Of a stretch of DNA of 64,000 bases, positions 41,609 to 52,211 are shown piece after piece. Every line of letters starts with the position of its first letter. Positions within the stretch are counted from its first letter, which is position 1. Made by a program: the position numbers and the translations under genes. Under the pieces are notes generated by a model. The model saw only the letters and a program-made list of their open reading frames with translations, ran no database searches and was not told the origin of the DNA. Origin of the DNA: an uncultured Bacteroidota bacterium (GTDB lineage Bacteria > Bacteroidota > Bacteroidia > Flavobacteriales > Flavobacteriaceae). The stretch spans positions 50,737-114,736 of the forward strand of contig CABXKB010000002.1 in the NCBI GenBank assembly GCA_902512755.1, in the 5' to 3' direction.

Positions 41609-41935
41609 ATGATAGACTATTCTACTTTTGAAAAACTTGATCTACGAGTTGGAACCATTTTAATTGCAAAAGACTTTCCGAAGGCAAAAAAACCTGCCTA
41701 TCAATTGGAAATTGATTTTGGACCAATCGGTATTCTTAAGTCTTCTGCACAAATTACAAATCGTTACAGTCCTAAAGAGCTAATTGGAAAACAAATCATA
41801 GCTATAGTTAATATAGGAATAAGAAAAATAGCTGATTTCGAAAGTCAATGTTTGATTCTAGGAGCTACAGATGATAGAGGAGTTATTCTTTTGACTCCTG
41901 AAATTAAAATTCCAAATGGAAAACAAGTCCTATAA
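41609..41935 (+). CDS. csaA: tRNA-binding protein, CsaA-like
   Basis: FEKLDLRVGTILIAKDFPKAKKPAYQLEIDFG; single EMAP/tRNA-binding domain. Confidence 0.9.
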   Translation: MIDYSTFEKLDLRVGTILIAKDFPKAKKPAYQLEIDFGPIGILKSSAQITNRYSPKELIGKQIIAIVNIGIRKIADFESQCLILGATDDRGVILLTPEIKIPNGKQVL

Positions 41936-41992
41936 ATTATGATTTTAATAACATTCAAATAAATAACAAATATTGTATGCCATTTTAAAAAT

Positions 41993-42328
41993 TTATTCAG
42001 AATTTAAATTGATGTTATTAGAAGAATAGTTCTTCTGATGACGTTCACTTATTACCTCTTGGCCTCTATTATCGAATATATAAGCTATAGTTTCATTTAA
42101 AAAATTTGAAAAATTTTCAAAATCTTCTTTGTAAATATATATTTTATGTTTTTTGTAGTAATAAGTATCGTCTTCGTTTGTAAATTTTTTACTCTCAGTT
42201 ATAGTTAAATAGTAATCACTAGCTTTTGTTTCTCTGACATCAAAAAAATATGTTCTTCTTCCAGCTCTAAGTACCTTGGAAAAGATTTCTTCTTGATTTA
42301 CATCTAAATTATTTAACATTTTATTCAA
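41993..42328 (-). CDS. DUF3276 (PUR-alpha-like) family protein
   Basis: IFSKVLRAGRRTYFFDVRETKASDYYLTITESKK...KHKIYIYKEDFENF. Confidence 0.85.
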   Translation of the reverse strand: MNKMLNNLDVNQEEIFSKVLRAGRRTYFFDVRETKASDYYLTITESKKFTNEDDTYYYKKHKIYIYKEDFENFSNFLNETIAYIFDNRGQEVISERHQKNYSSNNINLNSE

Positions 42329-42379
42329 TTGTTTTTTATTGTATTAGACAATTTTATTAAAAAAAATAATCAAAACAAA

Positions 42380-44155
42380 TTATTTAACCCCGTCAGTTTG
42401 TTGTTTTTCAAATAATTCTTTGTAATAGCCCTCAAGGTCAATTAAATATGAGTGTTTGCCTTGTTGAACAATTTTGCCATTTTCGAAAACAATAATTTTA
42501 TCAGCGTGTTTTAAGGATGAAATTCTGTGACTTACAATTAGAGTTGTTTTATTTCCTGAAATCTTTTTAAGATTATTTAAGATCTCTTCTTCTGTGTCAT
42601 TATCAACTGCAGAAAGACAATCATCTAACAACAAAATTTTAGAACCTCTAATCAGTGCTCTTGCAATTGATATTCGTTGAATTTGGCCACCTGAAATGTT
42701 AACACCACGCTCACCTAGTAAAGTTTCATAGCCATTGGTAAAACTTATTATATTTTCGTGAACAGCGGCATTATTACTTGCTTCTTTGATATCTTTTAAG
42801 TCAATTTCTTGTGCCCCAAAACGAATATTATTTTCAATACTTTCAGAAAAAAGAAAAGCATTTTGAGGAATATACCCAATGTTTCCCCTAATTTGATCTA
42901 AGGTGTATTCTTTTATGTCTATTCCATCTAAACTAATTGTACCTTTAGATGGATCATAAAGTCTACAAATCAGATCTAACATTGAAGATTTTCCAGATCC
43001 GATATTTCCAATTATGCCTATGGTACTTCCCGCAGAAATTTTGATACTTACATCTTTTAAAGCTTCAATTTGCGTTTCAGGATATATTAAGGATACATTT
43101 TTAAGTTCAATTTCACCCTTAATAAATTTATTTACTCCTTTTCCATCACTTATTTCAGGTTGTTCTTTTAAAAAAGCATTAATTCTTTTCTGTGAGGCCT
43201 CTGCTTGCTGAACTATAGAAGTTATCCAACCTACAACAGCGACAGGCCAAGTAAGCATATTTACATAAATTATAAATTCAGCAAGCACTCCGATTTCAAT
43301 CTCATTATTTATGTATTGATTTCCACCTATATAAATAACAATTAAATTACTGCAGCCAATTAATAAAATCATAAGTGGGAAAAACCAGGCTTGCACCTTT
43401 ACAAGAGACATGTTTTTTTGATAACTTTCGACGGCTAGATCATTAAAGCCTTTATATATTATATTCTGTAAATTATAGGATTTAATAACGGCTATTCCGC
43501 TAAAACTCTCTTGTGCACTAGAAGACATATTAGATAAAACCTCTTGAACTAAAGTGCTTTTTACATTTATAACACGACTCAATTTATATATCGTAAACGA
43601 TAATATAGGAAGTGGTAAGATTGTATATAATGTAAGAATTGGAGCGATACTTATCATGTATGAAATTACTATTATAAATAGCGAAACAGTATTTATGCTA
43701 TACATGAAAGCTGGACCCACGTACATTCTTACTTTACCTACGTCCTCACTGATCCTATTCATTAAATCTCCTGTTTTATTGTTTTTATAAAAACGTTGTG
43801 TTAACTTTTGATAATGCCAAAAAATTTCATTTTTTAAATCAAATTCAATAAAGCGAGACACATTGATTATTGTTTGACGCATTAAAAAAGTAAAAAAACC
43901 AGAAACTAAAGTAGCGCCTATAATGATTAGAATATTGATCATTAAAATATATTGAATTTTCTCAAAATTAGGATTTTCTAATTGAAGGTATTTTTCTACA
44001 GCAGTTAGTGAGTTTCCAATCAATCGAGGAGCAAATAGGGAGAAAATCCTTGCAATTACTGTAATCAAGAATCCTAGAAAGAGTTTAGTTCGGTATTTGT
44101 AAAAGTATTTATTAAGGTATTTAAGTGCTTTCATGGAACACTCAAAGGTAATCAA
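42380..44155 (-). CDS. ABC transporter, fused permease/ATPase (exporter type)
   Basis: ABC_membrane domain plus GNIGSGKSSMLDLICRLYDP Walker A and NISGGQIQRISIARAL signature. Confidence 0.93.
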   Translation of the reverse strand: MITFECSMKALKYLNKYFYKYRTKLFLGFLITVIARIFSLFAPRLIGNSLTAVEKYLQLENPNFEKIQYILMINILIIIGATLVSGFFTFLMRQTIINVSRFIEFDLKNEIFWHYQKLTQRFYKNNKTGDLMNRISEDVGKVRMYVGPAFMYSINTVSLFIIVISYMISIAPILTLYTILPLPILSFTIYKLSRVINVKSTLVQEVLSNMSSSAQESFSGIAVIKSYNLQNIIYKGFNDLAVESYQKNMSLVKVQAWFFPLMILLIGCSNLIVIYIGGNQYINNEIEIGVLAEFIIYVNMLTWPVAVVGWITSIVQQAEASQKRINAFLKEQPEISDGKGVNKFIKGEIELKNVSLIYPETQIEALKDVSIKISAGSTIGIIGNIGSGKSSMLDLICRLYDPSKGTISLDGIDIKEYTLDQIRGNIGYIPQNAFLFSESIENNIRFGAQEIDLKDIKEASNNAAVHENIISFTNGYETLLGERGVNISGGQIQRISIARALIRGSKILLLDDCLSAVDNDTEEEILNNLKKISGNKTTLIVSHRISSLKHADKIIVFENGKIVQQGKHSYLIDLEGYYKELFEKQQTDGVK

Positions 44156-44254
44156 ATGGAGATGTATAAATTAATTCAATAGTAAAACTTTCTGAAACTT
44201 TAAACTGTTGATTAACATTATTGATTTAATTTAGTAATTCAAAAGTTCTTATAC

Positions 44255-45199
44255 ATGCTTACTCGTCGACACATACGTATTAAGGTCATGCAATCTGTTT
44301 ATTCATTTAACCTCGGTAAAGGGAAAAAACTTGAAGATGAAATTGTTTTTTTTAAGAAAAGTGTGGATGAAACTTACGATTTGTATCTTCTTATGCTTGC
44401 ACTTTTTAAGTCAATAAAACAATATGTTAATGAACAACTTCTTGCTTACAATAAACATCAGATCATAAGAGACGAGAAACACCTTAAGCTAAAACGTTTA
44501 TCTGAGAATCGTTTTCTTAATTTTATAAATGAACATATTGTTTTAAATAAACATATAGAAAATAAAAAATTCATACGCTGGGATTTAGAATTTATTTTCA
44601 TAAAGGACTTGGTGGAAGAAATGATTTCTAGAAAAGAATTTGAAACATATCTATTAAACGATAGACCATCAGAAAAAGATGATTTACGGTGGTTGATTAA
44701 GTCTTTTAAAAACACCATTGCCCCGTCATCATACTTATATAAATATATAGAGGATCATAACTTAACTTGGTCAGATGATTTGCCTCTTATTAATACTTTT
44801 ATTTTGAAAACACTTAAGCAACTCAGTTTAGATAATTCTCAAAGCTTGAAATTTTCAAAATCAATTGAAAGTGTTGATGATTTAGAGTTTGGAATTGAGC
44901 TTCTAAAAAAAGCCATTTTGGAGGAAGAAAAATTATTAAAAGAACTGGAAGGAAAGACTCCCAATTGGGAGGCTGAAAGAATAGCGCAGATGGATCAAGT
45001 CATTTTGAAAATAGCTATAGCTGAATTACTTTATTTCCCTAATATACCAATTAAGGTTTCACTTAATGAATATTTAGAAATATCAAAGGACTATTCAACT
45101 CCTAATAGTAATAATTTCATTAATGGAGTATTAGATAAATTAGTCCGTGAATTTATTGATGAAAAACGAATGATCAAACAAGGAAGAGGCTTGCTGTAA
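44255..45199 (+). CDS. nusB: Transcription antitermination factor NusB (long Bacteroidota form)
   Basis: MLTRRHIRIKVMQSVYSF; C-terminal NusB domain (AQMDQVILKIAIAELLYFPNIPIKVSLNEYLEISKDYS). Confidence 0.93.
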   Translation: MLTRRHIRIKVMQSVYSFNLGKGKKLEDEIVFFKKSVDETYDLYLLMLALFKSIKQYVNEQLLAYNKHQIIRDEKHLKLKRLSENRFLNFINEHIVLNKHIENKKFIRWDLEFIFIKDLVEEMISRKEFETYLLNDRPSEKDDLRWLIKSFKNTIAPSSYLYKYIEDHNLTWSDDLPLINTFILKTLKQLSLDNSQSLKFSKSIESVDDLEFGIELLKKAILEEEKLLKELEGKTPNWEAERIAQMDQVILKIAIAELLYFPNIPIKVSLNEYLEISKDYSTPNSNNFINGVLDKLVREFIDEKRMIKQGRGLL

Positions 45200-45240
45200 T
45201 CACTTTTTTTATTATTTTTGATAATATTTAAAACAAAAAA

Positions 45241-45738
45241 ATGAAAAAATTATTAATCATTTGCATTGCTCTTTCTTTTACTGCTTTCAATGCTTGTCAA
45301 GATAGCTCTGCTAAGAAAATAAACAACTCTAATACTTCTGCTTCAACGGAAAAATCACCAACAGCAGATGGACCAATAATGACATTCGATAAGATCACTC
45401 ATGATTTTGGAACAATTAACGAAGGCGATCGTGTAACGACAAAATTTTCTTTTACAAATACAGGAAATTCAGATTTAATAATCGTGGATGCTAGGGGAAG
45501 TTGTGGATGTACAGTTCCTGAGTATCCAAAGAATACTCCTATAGCTCCTGGTCAATCTCAAACTATTACTGTTAATTTTGATTCAAGTAATAAGCCTGGA
45601 ATTCAGCAGAAATCTGTTACTCTTTCAGCTAATACTACGTCTGGTAGAGAAATGCTTAGAATTAAGGCAAATGTAACTCCTGATCCATTAAAGCAGAAGC
45701 AACGCGATGCCCAAGCAAAAGCTCGTCAACAAAATTAA
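45241..45738 (+). CDS. DUF1573 domain lipoprotein
   Basis: Lipobox-like AFNAC; ITHDFGTINEGDRVTTKFSFTNTGNSDLIIVDARGSCGCTVPEYP. Confidence 0.9.
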   Translation: MKKLLIICIALSFTAFNACQDSSAKKINNSNTSASTEKSPTADGPIMTFDKITHDFGTINEGDRVTTKFSFTNTGNSDLIIVDARGSCGCTVPEYPKNTPIAPGQSQTITVNFDSSNKPGIQQKSVTLSANTTSGREMLRIKANVTPDPLKQKQRDAQAKARQQN

Positions 45739-45750
45739 ATACATAAAATA

Positions 45751-46047
45751 ATGTCAGAAGGTTTATCAGGGCAACTTCCATTTTTGCTCTTAATGCTTGT
45801 GGTATTTTTCTTTTTTATCATCTTACCACAACAAAGAAGACAAAAAAAGGAAAAAAACTTTATGAACTCCATTAAAAAAGGAGACCGTATTATAACTAAA
45901 AGTGGAGTCCATGCCAAAATCATGGAATTGAATGATAAAGATAACACTTGCATTGTTGAGACATTGGCTGGAAAACTAAAAATTGAACGTTCAGCAATTT
46001 CATTAGACATGAGTTCGAAGTTAAATTCTCCACCTGCGAAAAAATAA
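45751..46047 (+). CDS. yajC: Preprotein translocase subunit YajC
   Basis: FFIILPQQRRQKKEKNFMNSIKKGDRIITKSGVHAKI. Confidence 0.95.
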   Translation: MSEGLSGQLPFLLLMLVVFFFFIILPQQRRQKKEKNFMNSIKKGDRIITKSGVHAKIMELNDKDNTCIVETLAGKLKIERSAISLDMSSKLNSPPAKK

Positions 46048-46055
46048 TTTATTTT

Positions 46056-46082
46056 AATCCCGCTTAACGCGGGATTTTTTTT
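46056..46082 (+). terminator. Intrinsic terminator after yajC
   Basis: AATCCCGC-TTAAC-GCGGGATT perfect 8-bp stem followed by TTTTTT. Confidence 0.88.
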
Positions 46083-46088
46083 AGTCAT

Positions 46089-47114
46089 ATGTACCATTTA
46101 ATTGTAAAACCGTTACTATTTTTATTTGATCCTGAATGGGTTCATAATGCGGTTTTTAACTCTATTAAATTTGTCAATAAAATCCCAGGTATATCTAGAT
46201 TATTCCGTTTTATATTTGTTTTAAATGATAAACGATTAGAACAGAATCTCTTTGGTTTAACCTTTCCTAATCCAGTTGGTCTAGCAGCTGGCTTTGACAA
46301 AGATGCTAAGCTTTATAATGAACTTTCAAACTTTGGTTTTGGTTTTATTGAAATAGGAACACTTACACCCAGGTCACAGGACGGAAATCCAAAAAAAAGA
46401 ATGTTTCGTCTTATTGAAGATGAAGGACTTATTAATCGATTAGGCTTTAATAATGAAGGAGTAGATTATGCAGTTAGAAGGTTAAAAAAAAACAAAGGTG
46501 TTTTAATTGGCGGTAATATTGGTAAAAATAAAACGACACCCAATGAGGAAGCAATAAGCGATTATGTCTATTGTTTTAAGACTCTTTATAAATATGTTGA
46601 TTATTTTGTAGTAAATGTAAGTTCTCCAAATACACTAAACCTTAGAGCACTTCAAGAGAAAGAACCTTTGACTCATCTTTTATCAACTTTAAAAGATTTA
46701 AACAATATGCAGGGGGCTCCAAAACCAATTTTATTAAAAATTGCTCCAGATTTGACTGAAAATCAACTTTTAGATATTATTCAAATAGTTACTTCGCTTA
46801 AAATAGATGGAGTCATAGCAACCAATACCACTATCAATAGAGATAATTTAAAGTCACCCAACAGAAAGGAAATAGGTGGGCTTAGTGGAAGACCAGTCAG
46901 AGACAAGAGCACCGAAGTAATTCGTTTTTTATCAAAAAAAAGCAAACATGCTTTTCCAATTATTGGAGTAGGAGGAATACATAAGCCAAATGATGTTATT
47001 GAAAAGTTAGATGCTGGAGCCTCTTTAGTTCAACTATATACTGGTTTTGTTTATGAGGGACCAAGTGTAGTTAAAAGAATCAACAAAGCTCTTTTAAAAA
47101 GAGCAACTAAATAA
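46089..47114 (+). CDS. pyrD: Quinone-dependent dihydroorotate dehydrogenase
   Basis: [45 protein letters not shown]. Confidence 0.96.
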   Translation: MYHLIVKPLLFLFDPEWVHNAVFNSIKFVNKIPGISRLFRFIFVLNDKRLEQNLFGLTFPNPVGLAAGFDKDAKLYNELSNFGFGFIEIGTLTPRSQDGNPKKRMFRLIEDEGLINRLGFNNEGVDYAVRRLKKNKGVLIGGNIGKNKTTPNEEAISDYVYCFKTLYKYVDYFVVNVSSPNTLNLRALQEKEPLTHLLSTLKDLNNMQGAPKPILLKIAPDLTENQLLDIIQIVTSLKIDGVIATNTTINRDNLKSPNRKEIGGLSGRPVRDKSTEVIRFLSKKSKHAFPIIGVGGIHKPNDVIEKLDAGASLVQLYTGFVYEGPSVVKRINKALLKRATK

Positions 47115-47149
47115 AAAGATAAAAATTCACCATTTTACCCAAAACGACT

Positions 47150-48229
47150 TTAGTCAAAATAGCTAAATGATTCTCCATTCTTAATTGTTAGAAGAGTTTC
47201 ATAAATTAATTTTATAACATTTTCAACATCTTTACGATGCACCATTTCAACTGTAGTATGCATATAACGTAACGGAAGTGATATCAAGGCAGATGCAACT
47301 CCACCATTACTATAAGCAAAAGCATCTGTATCAGTTCCCGTGAAGCGTGAAGAAGCTAATCGTTGGAAAGGAATTTTATTTTTTTCAGCAGTTTTAATAA
47401 CCCTTTCTCTTAAATTATTTTGAACAGCAGGTGCATAAGAAATAACAGGTCCTTTACCAATTTCAGTATTTCCTTCAGTTTTTTTGTTAATCATTGGAGT
47501 GGAAGTGTCATGGCAAACATCTGTAATAAGTGCCAAATTTGGTTTTAGTGTTTGAGTGATCATTTCCGCGCCTCTAAGACCTACTTCTTCTTGAACAGAA
47601 TTAGTTATATACAGTCCGAATGGAAGTTTAATATTATTTTCAGAAATTAAACGTGCTACCTGTGCAATCATAAAGCCACCAGCTCGGTTATCTATCGCAC
47701 GGCAAATAAACTTATCTTTATTAAGCGCTTTAAAAGTATCAGGATAGGTTATTACACATCCTACATGAACTCCCATTTTCTCAACTTCTTTTTTATCCTT
47801 AGCACCAACATCAATGAAGATATTATCTAGTTTAGGGATTTCTTCTTTTCCGTTTTTCCTAGTATGGATTGCTGGCCAACCGAATATTCCTTGTACAATT
47901 CCTTTTTTGGTATGGATATTGACCCATTTAGAAGGTGCTATTTGGTGATCACTTCCACCATTTCTAATAACATAGATGAGTCCATTGTCAGTTATATAAT
48001 TGACATACCAAGAAATTTCATCAGAGTGTGCCTCAATTACGACTTTATATTTTGATTCTGGATTTATTACGCCAACTGCAGTTCCATAAACATCAGTTAT
48101 AAATTCATCTATATAGGGCTTCAGGTAATTCATCCAAATTTTTTGTCCGCTACTTTCATAACCTGTAGGAGCTGCATTATTTAAATAATTTTCTAAAAAT
48201 GTTATTGATTTCTTATCGAGAATACTCAT
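47150..48229 (-). CDS. M42 family metallopeptidase (glutamyl aminopeptidase-like)
   Basis: VIEAHSDEISWYV, AIDNRAGGFM, SVQEEVGLRGAEM, RYMHTTVEMVHRKDVEN. Confidence 0.93.
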   Translation of the reverse strand: MSILDKKSITFLENYLNNAAPTGYESSGQKIWMNYLKPYIDEFITDVYGTAVGVINPESKYKVVIEAHSDEISWYVNYITDNGLIYVIRNGGSDHQIAPSKWVNIHTKKGIVQGIFGWPAIHTRKNGKEEIPKLDNIFIDVGAKDKKEVEKMGVHVGCVITYPDTFKALNKDKFICRAIDNRAGGFMIAQVARLISENNIKLPFGLYITNSVQEEVGLRGAEMITQTLKPNLALITDVCHDTSTPMINKKTEGNTEIGKGPVISYAPAVQNNLRERVIKTAEKNKIPFQRLASSRFTGTDTDAFAYSNGGVASALISLPLRYMHTTVEMVHRKDVENVIKLIYETLLTIKNGESFSYFD

Positions 48230-48257
48230 AAATACTAAGTTAAATTTTTAACAAACT

Positions 48258-48265
48258 CAAAAGTA
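48258..48265 (-). promoter_or_regulatory. -7 box TACTTTTG (minus) for the M42 peptidase
   Basis: Plus-strand CAAAAGTA; about 29 nt upstream of start codon. Confidence 0.45.
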
Positions 48266-48305
48266 AGAATATTCCATAATAAAATTAACGCCTTTAAAAT
48301 ATTTG

Positions 48306-48313
48306 TATTTTTG
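48306..48313 (+). promoter_or_regulatory. -7 box TATTTTTG for the DUF4294 gene
   Basis: Exact TAnnTTTG, 45 nt upstream of ATG 48359; divergent from the box at 48258. Confidence 0.45.
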
Positions 48314-48358
48314 AATTAAAAAAAAACAACAAAAAAACTAATTAAACTTATTGTTGCA

Positions 48359-49099
48359 ATGCGTTTCGGGAACCTCTTTATAAATAAATCCTATATCTTT
48401 TTTGAAAAAGTCTTTTTCTTTTTTGTTTTAATTAACTCTTTTTTCGGTTTATCTCAAATTGAACCACCTGATAATTTTGAAGGAGATTTGCTTTTTAAGT
48501 TTGAAACAGATTCTATTCCTCAAGCAGGAATTCGACTAAAAGAAGTAGTTTTATTTCAACCCTTAAGTTTTAAAAGCATTAAAGAATTAAGGCAATATGT
48601 GATTTTGAGAAATCGCACTTTGCGGGTTTATCCATATGCTAAATTAGCTTCGGATCGCTTAGACACTTTGAGTATGCGTCTTGAAAACATAAAGAGTAAT
48701 CGAAAGAAGAAAACTTACATTAAGCGAATTGAAAGTTTCATATATGATGAATTTGAAGAAGAATTAAAAAAACTTTCCCGTTCTCAAGGAAGAATTTTAA
48801 TTAAATTGGTGCATCGTCAAACGGGAGAAACTACTCATAGTTTGATCAAAGAATTGCGTAATGGATGGAGAGCTTTTGTCTATCAAACCACAGCTTCAAT
48901 GTTTAAACTTTCACTTAAAGCCACTTATAATCCTGGAATTGATTACGAAGACTTTTTAATCGAGGATATTCTACAGCGTGCCTATGGAGATGGGATTATT
49001 GATCTTGATCCTACTGCCTTAAACTATGACTTAGATTCATTGTATACTATTTGGAAAGCACCTAAAACTCCTTTGCCAAGAGATAAAAATTCAAGATAA
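48359..49099 (+). CDS. DUF4294 domain-containing protein
   Basis: LRQYVILRNRTLRVYPYAKLASDRL...KLSRSQGRILIKLVHRQTGETTHSLIKELRNGWRAFVYQTTA. Confidence 0.85.
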   Translation: MRFGNLFINKSYIFFEKVFFFFVLINSFFGLSQIEPPDNFEGDLLFKFETDSIPQAGIRLKEVVLFQPLSFKSIKELRQYVILRNRTLRVYPYAKLASDRLDTLSMRLENIKSNRKKKTYIKRIESFIYDEFEEELKKLSRSQGRILIKLVHRQTGETTHSLIKELRNGWRAFVYQTTASMFKLSLKATYNPGIDYEDFLIEDILQRAYGDGIIDLDPTALNYDLDSLYTIWKAPKTPLPRDKNSR

Positions 49100-49107
49100 A
49101 ATTATCT

Positions 49108-49791
49108 TTATAAAATAAACGAAAGAGCAAATGCTGAAATAATTGTTATAAGCTTTCTTAAATTAAACGCATGACCTTGATTACTCTCAAAAAGTATAGT
49201 AGTAGAAATGTGTAACAACATTCCTACAACTAATGATGTGATATTAAGTCTCCAGACTTGAGGAAAAGATAGGCTGTCATATAATATACTCCCAATAGGG
49301 CTCATGATTGTGAAAAGTAAAAGTGTAATTATTTTGACTATTGATGAAACTTTGCTTTCCCAAACAAGAAAAAAGACTACCATCCCAATAGGGATCTTAT
49401 GAATAAACATGCCCCAAACTAATTCGCCTTGCTGACTAAGAGGAAGACCTTCAATAAAGGCATGAATCCCTAAGCTTAATAAAACAAGCCATGGAAGCCC
49501 TTTGTTTTCTTTTGTATACGCATGACCATGTTCTGCTCCTTGAGATAAGTATTCAAGTATTATTTGTAAAAGTAGACCTGATATAATCCAAGCGCCAGTA
49601 GTGAAACTCCTGTTAGAAAAAACCTCAGGCATTAAATGAATAATAGTAATTCCTAATAAAAATGAACCACTAAAAGCTAAAACTAAATTAAATGAAAATG
49701 ATCTTTTTATACGAAAAACAAAACCAATACTCATTCCTAAGATAGCCCCAAAAAAAGGAAATATATAGCTAAAAAAAGGGATAGTGCTCAT
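49108..49791 (-). CDS. ZIP-family metal transporter
   Basis: SFLLGITIIHLMPEVF, LGIHAFIEGLPL, HKIPIGMVVFFLV. Confidence 0.88.
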   Translation of the reverse strand: MSTIPFFSYIFPFFGAILGMSIGFVFRIKRSFSFNLVLAFSGSFLLGITIIHLMPEVFSNRSFTTGAWIISGLLLQIILEYLSQGAEHGHAYTKENKGLPWLVLLSLGIHAFIEGLPLSQQGELVWGMFIHKIPIGMVVFFLVWESKVSSIVKIITLLLFTIMSPIGSILYDSLSFPQVWRLNITSLVVGMLLHISTTILFESNQGHAFNLRKLITIISAFALSFIL

Positions 49792-49830
49792 GTATTGTCT
49801 TGGACAATTCTTTAGTCATCAAAATTAAAG

Positions 49831-49838
49831 TATTTTTG
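49831..49838 (+). promoter_or_regulatory. -7 box TATTTTTG for the THUMP methyltransferase gene
   Basis: Exact TAnnTTTG upstream of start 49855. Confidence 0.4.
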
Positions 49839-49854
49839 ATGGCTAATACAACTG

Positions 49855-51018
49855 ATGAAAGAAAATTTTATAATGCTAGCAAAGACCTTTTATGGTTTTG
49901 AGGATATTCTTGAAAAAGAGTTACTTAATCTTGGAGCTCAAAACATTAAAAAAGGAAATAGATTTGTTTCTTTTGAGGGAGATAAGGGATTCATGTACAA
50001 AGCAAATCTTTCATTACGAACAGCTTTAAAAATTTTAAAGCCTATCCACAGTGAGCGGATACAAAACGAAAAAGCTCTATACGAACTATTTTATGATTTT
50101 CCATGGGCTGAATATATGGATGTAAATTCAAAATTTGTTATTGATAGTGTTGTTAACGGTGAAATATTCACTCATTCCCAATATGCTTCTCAAAAAGCAA
50201 AAGATGGACTAGTAGATCAGTTTCGTGACCGATTTGATAAACGGCCAAGTGTGGATTTGAATTGTCCAGATTTAAGAATCAACTTGCATATTAAAAATGA
50301 CTATTGTACAATCTCTTTAGACACTTCGGGCGCTTCTTTGCATCATAGAGGATATCGCACAGTAACAAATATAGCACCATTAAACGAGGTTCTTGCAGCG
50401 GGTTTAATTCAACTTTCTGGCTGGAAAGCTAATACTGATTTTTTAGATCCCATGTGTGGAAGTGGAACTATTCTTATCGAGGCTGCAATGTTTGCCTCTA
50501 AAATCCCTGCAAATATTAATCGTAAAAGTTTTGCTTTTGAAAAATGGAAGGATTGGGAACCAGAGTTGTTTAAACTTATAAGAGAAAGTCAATTAAAGAA
50601 AGTTACAAATCCTAATATTCAAATTAAGGGTTCAGACAAAGCTCCTTCTGCAGTAGATAAGGCAAAACAAAATATGGAGAATGCAAATTTGAGTGAATTT
50701 ATTCAAATTGAAAAAAAAGACTTTTTTCAGCTTGAGAAAGAGACTAAAGGTCCCTTACATCTTTTAACTAATCCTCCCTATGGAGAACGTCTAGAGGGCG
50801 ATATGAATGCACTATATCAGGGAATTGGAGATGGATTTAAGCAAAGTTTCCCGAATACTAATGCTTGGTTAATTAGCTCTAATTTGGAAGCTATTAAATA
50901 TATTGGACTTAGACCTAGTAGAAAAATAAAAATTTTTAATGGAAAACTGGAGTCACGTTTATTATACTTTCCTATATACAAGGGAACGAAAAAAGTACAT
51001 AAGCTAAGAAATGAATAG
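49855..51018 (+). CDS. THUMP-domain class I SAM-dependent RNA methyltransferase (RlmL N-terminal-like)
   Basis: DPMCGSGTILIEAAMFA and LLTNPPYGERL motifs; N-terminal THUMP-like region. Confidence 0.92.
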   Translation: MKENFIMLAKTFYGFEDILEKELLNLGAQNIKKGNRFVSFEGDKGFMYKANLSLRTALKILKPIHSERIQNEKALYELFYDFPWAEYMDVNSKFVIDSVVNGEIFTHSQYASQKAKDGLVDQFRDRFDKRPSVDLNCPDLRINLHIKNDYCTISLDTSGASLHHRGYRTVTNIAPLNEVLAAGLIQLSGWKANTDFLDPMCGSGTILIEAAMFASKIPANINRKSFAFEKWKDWEPELFKLIRESQLKKVTNPNIQIKGSDKAPSAVDKAKQNMENANLSEFIQIEKKDFFQLEKETKGPLHLLTNPPYGERLEGDMNALYQGIGDGFKQSFPNTNAWLISSNLEAIKYIGLRPSRKIKIFNGKLESRLLYFPIYKGTKKVHKLRNE

Positions 51019-51019
51019 T

Positions 51020-51763
51020 TTATCTCTTTTTTGATCTAAAGGGAATACCATATGTTAATGTGTAATTTAATCCAGCCCCAAACTTATTTTCTTCAGTTTT
51101 TTTATTAAATCCTGGTATGTAAATATTGTCAAAGTTTTCAGGGATCTTATCATTAAGCAGCCGATTTAATCTCAGACTAAGACCCATGTAAATATTCTTT
51201 AAAAGTTGAACCTTAAAACCGGCAACAATTTCGAACCATTGTGCATTTAGATTTGAACGTTCCCCGGTTGCAAAACCATTTACAATAGGCAGATCTGAAC
51301 TTAGCCAAAACCGTGATCGATCGAGAATTGTATAACTGTTTAATACTTGGTTATGAGTGCTAGAAGCAAAGCGAAGTCCAACATAAACAATATTATTCAT
51401 TCCTTCTAAATTTTCAAACATATTATAATCAAAACCCAACTTAAAGTAACTTCCAGAAGTTGTAAAATTTATTTGATCAATCTCTTTGGTGGTTTTTGTA
51501 TTACCTAATTCTAATGCCAAAAATATATCTTCACCTAATCGGAAATCACCAACTACTTCAATACCGTTAAAGTCATCAGAAACTTGAGAAAGAATAATTC
51601 TGTATAAGTCTACACCAAAACGGAAACTTAAAGGAATCTTTTCTGAAGCGCTTAAGCTAACAGGAGTTTCAACTGAAATTATCTCCTCATTTTGCTGTCC
51701 TATTAATAGCTGGCCTCCTCCTAAAAGGCTAATGTATAATGCCCAAATGCGCACTTGTTTCAT
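51020..51763 (-). CDS. DUF6048-like predicted outer-membrane beta-barrel protein
   Basis: Signal peptide, beta-rich repeats (RFGVDLYRIILSQ..., GLRFASSTHNQ), located beside the DUF6452-like gene. Confidence 0.7.
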   Translation of the reverse strand: MKQVRIWALYISLLGGGQLLIGQQNEEIISVETPVSLSASEKIPLSFRFGVDLYRIILSQVSDDFNGIEVVGDFRLGEDIFLALELGNTKTTKEIDQINFTTSGSYFKLGFDYNMFENLEGMNNIVYVGLRFASSTHNQVLNSYTILDRSRFWLSSDLPIVNGFATGERSNLNAQWFEIVAGFKVQLLKNIYMGLSLRLNRLLNDKIPENFDNIYIPGFNKKTEENKFGAGLNYTLTYGIPFRSKKR

Positions 51764-52211
51764 CTGATATAGTGTCTTTTAAAATGGTGAACCCCTTTAT
51801 CCAATTGTTCCCTGGGTTTAAAATAATTGCTGGTGTTGATTCTAAAATATAGTTTGATCGATATCCACAGGCCACGTTGATGAAATTATCAAATCGTTGA
51901 TAGTTAATCTGAATTGTATCAATATTTTCGTTATCAGATCCAAGATTCAATATGAATTCGAATTGAACACTTTTATCTTGAATTTTTAAGGGCAGAGCTA
52001 TAGAGTCACTAGCAATGCCTGGAAGAATTTTTTGAGTACCTATCGCTTGAACGGAAAAACCAGCAGGTGTTTTTCTATCATTAACATTATTTTGATCAAG
52101 CATCAAAAGAATTAAATCTGGGCTTTCTGTAACAGATACAATACAAATGTCATCTCTTTCACAGCTAAAGAATATCATTATACTTATTAGGCAAAGAAAT
52201 ATTTTATTCAT
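51729..52211 (-). CDS. DUF6452-like lipoprotein (start adjusted to MNKIFLCLIS)
   Basis: Signal with Cys (MIFFSCERDDICIV); overlaps the downstream DUF6048-like gene. Confidence 0.7.
   Translation of the reverse strand: MNKIFLCLISIMIFFSCERDDICIVSVTESPDLILLMLDQNNVNDRKTPAGFSVQAIGTQKILPGIASDSIALPLKIQDKSVQFEFILNLGSDNENIDTIQINYQRFDNFINVACGYRSNYILESTPAIILNPGNNWIKGFTILKDTISDETSAHLGIIH

Noticed and set aside
45735-46097. Minus-strand 120-aa ORF
   Set aside because: Antisense to yajC and spans the yajC terminator; not coding.
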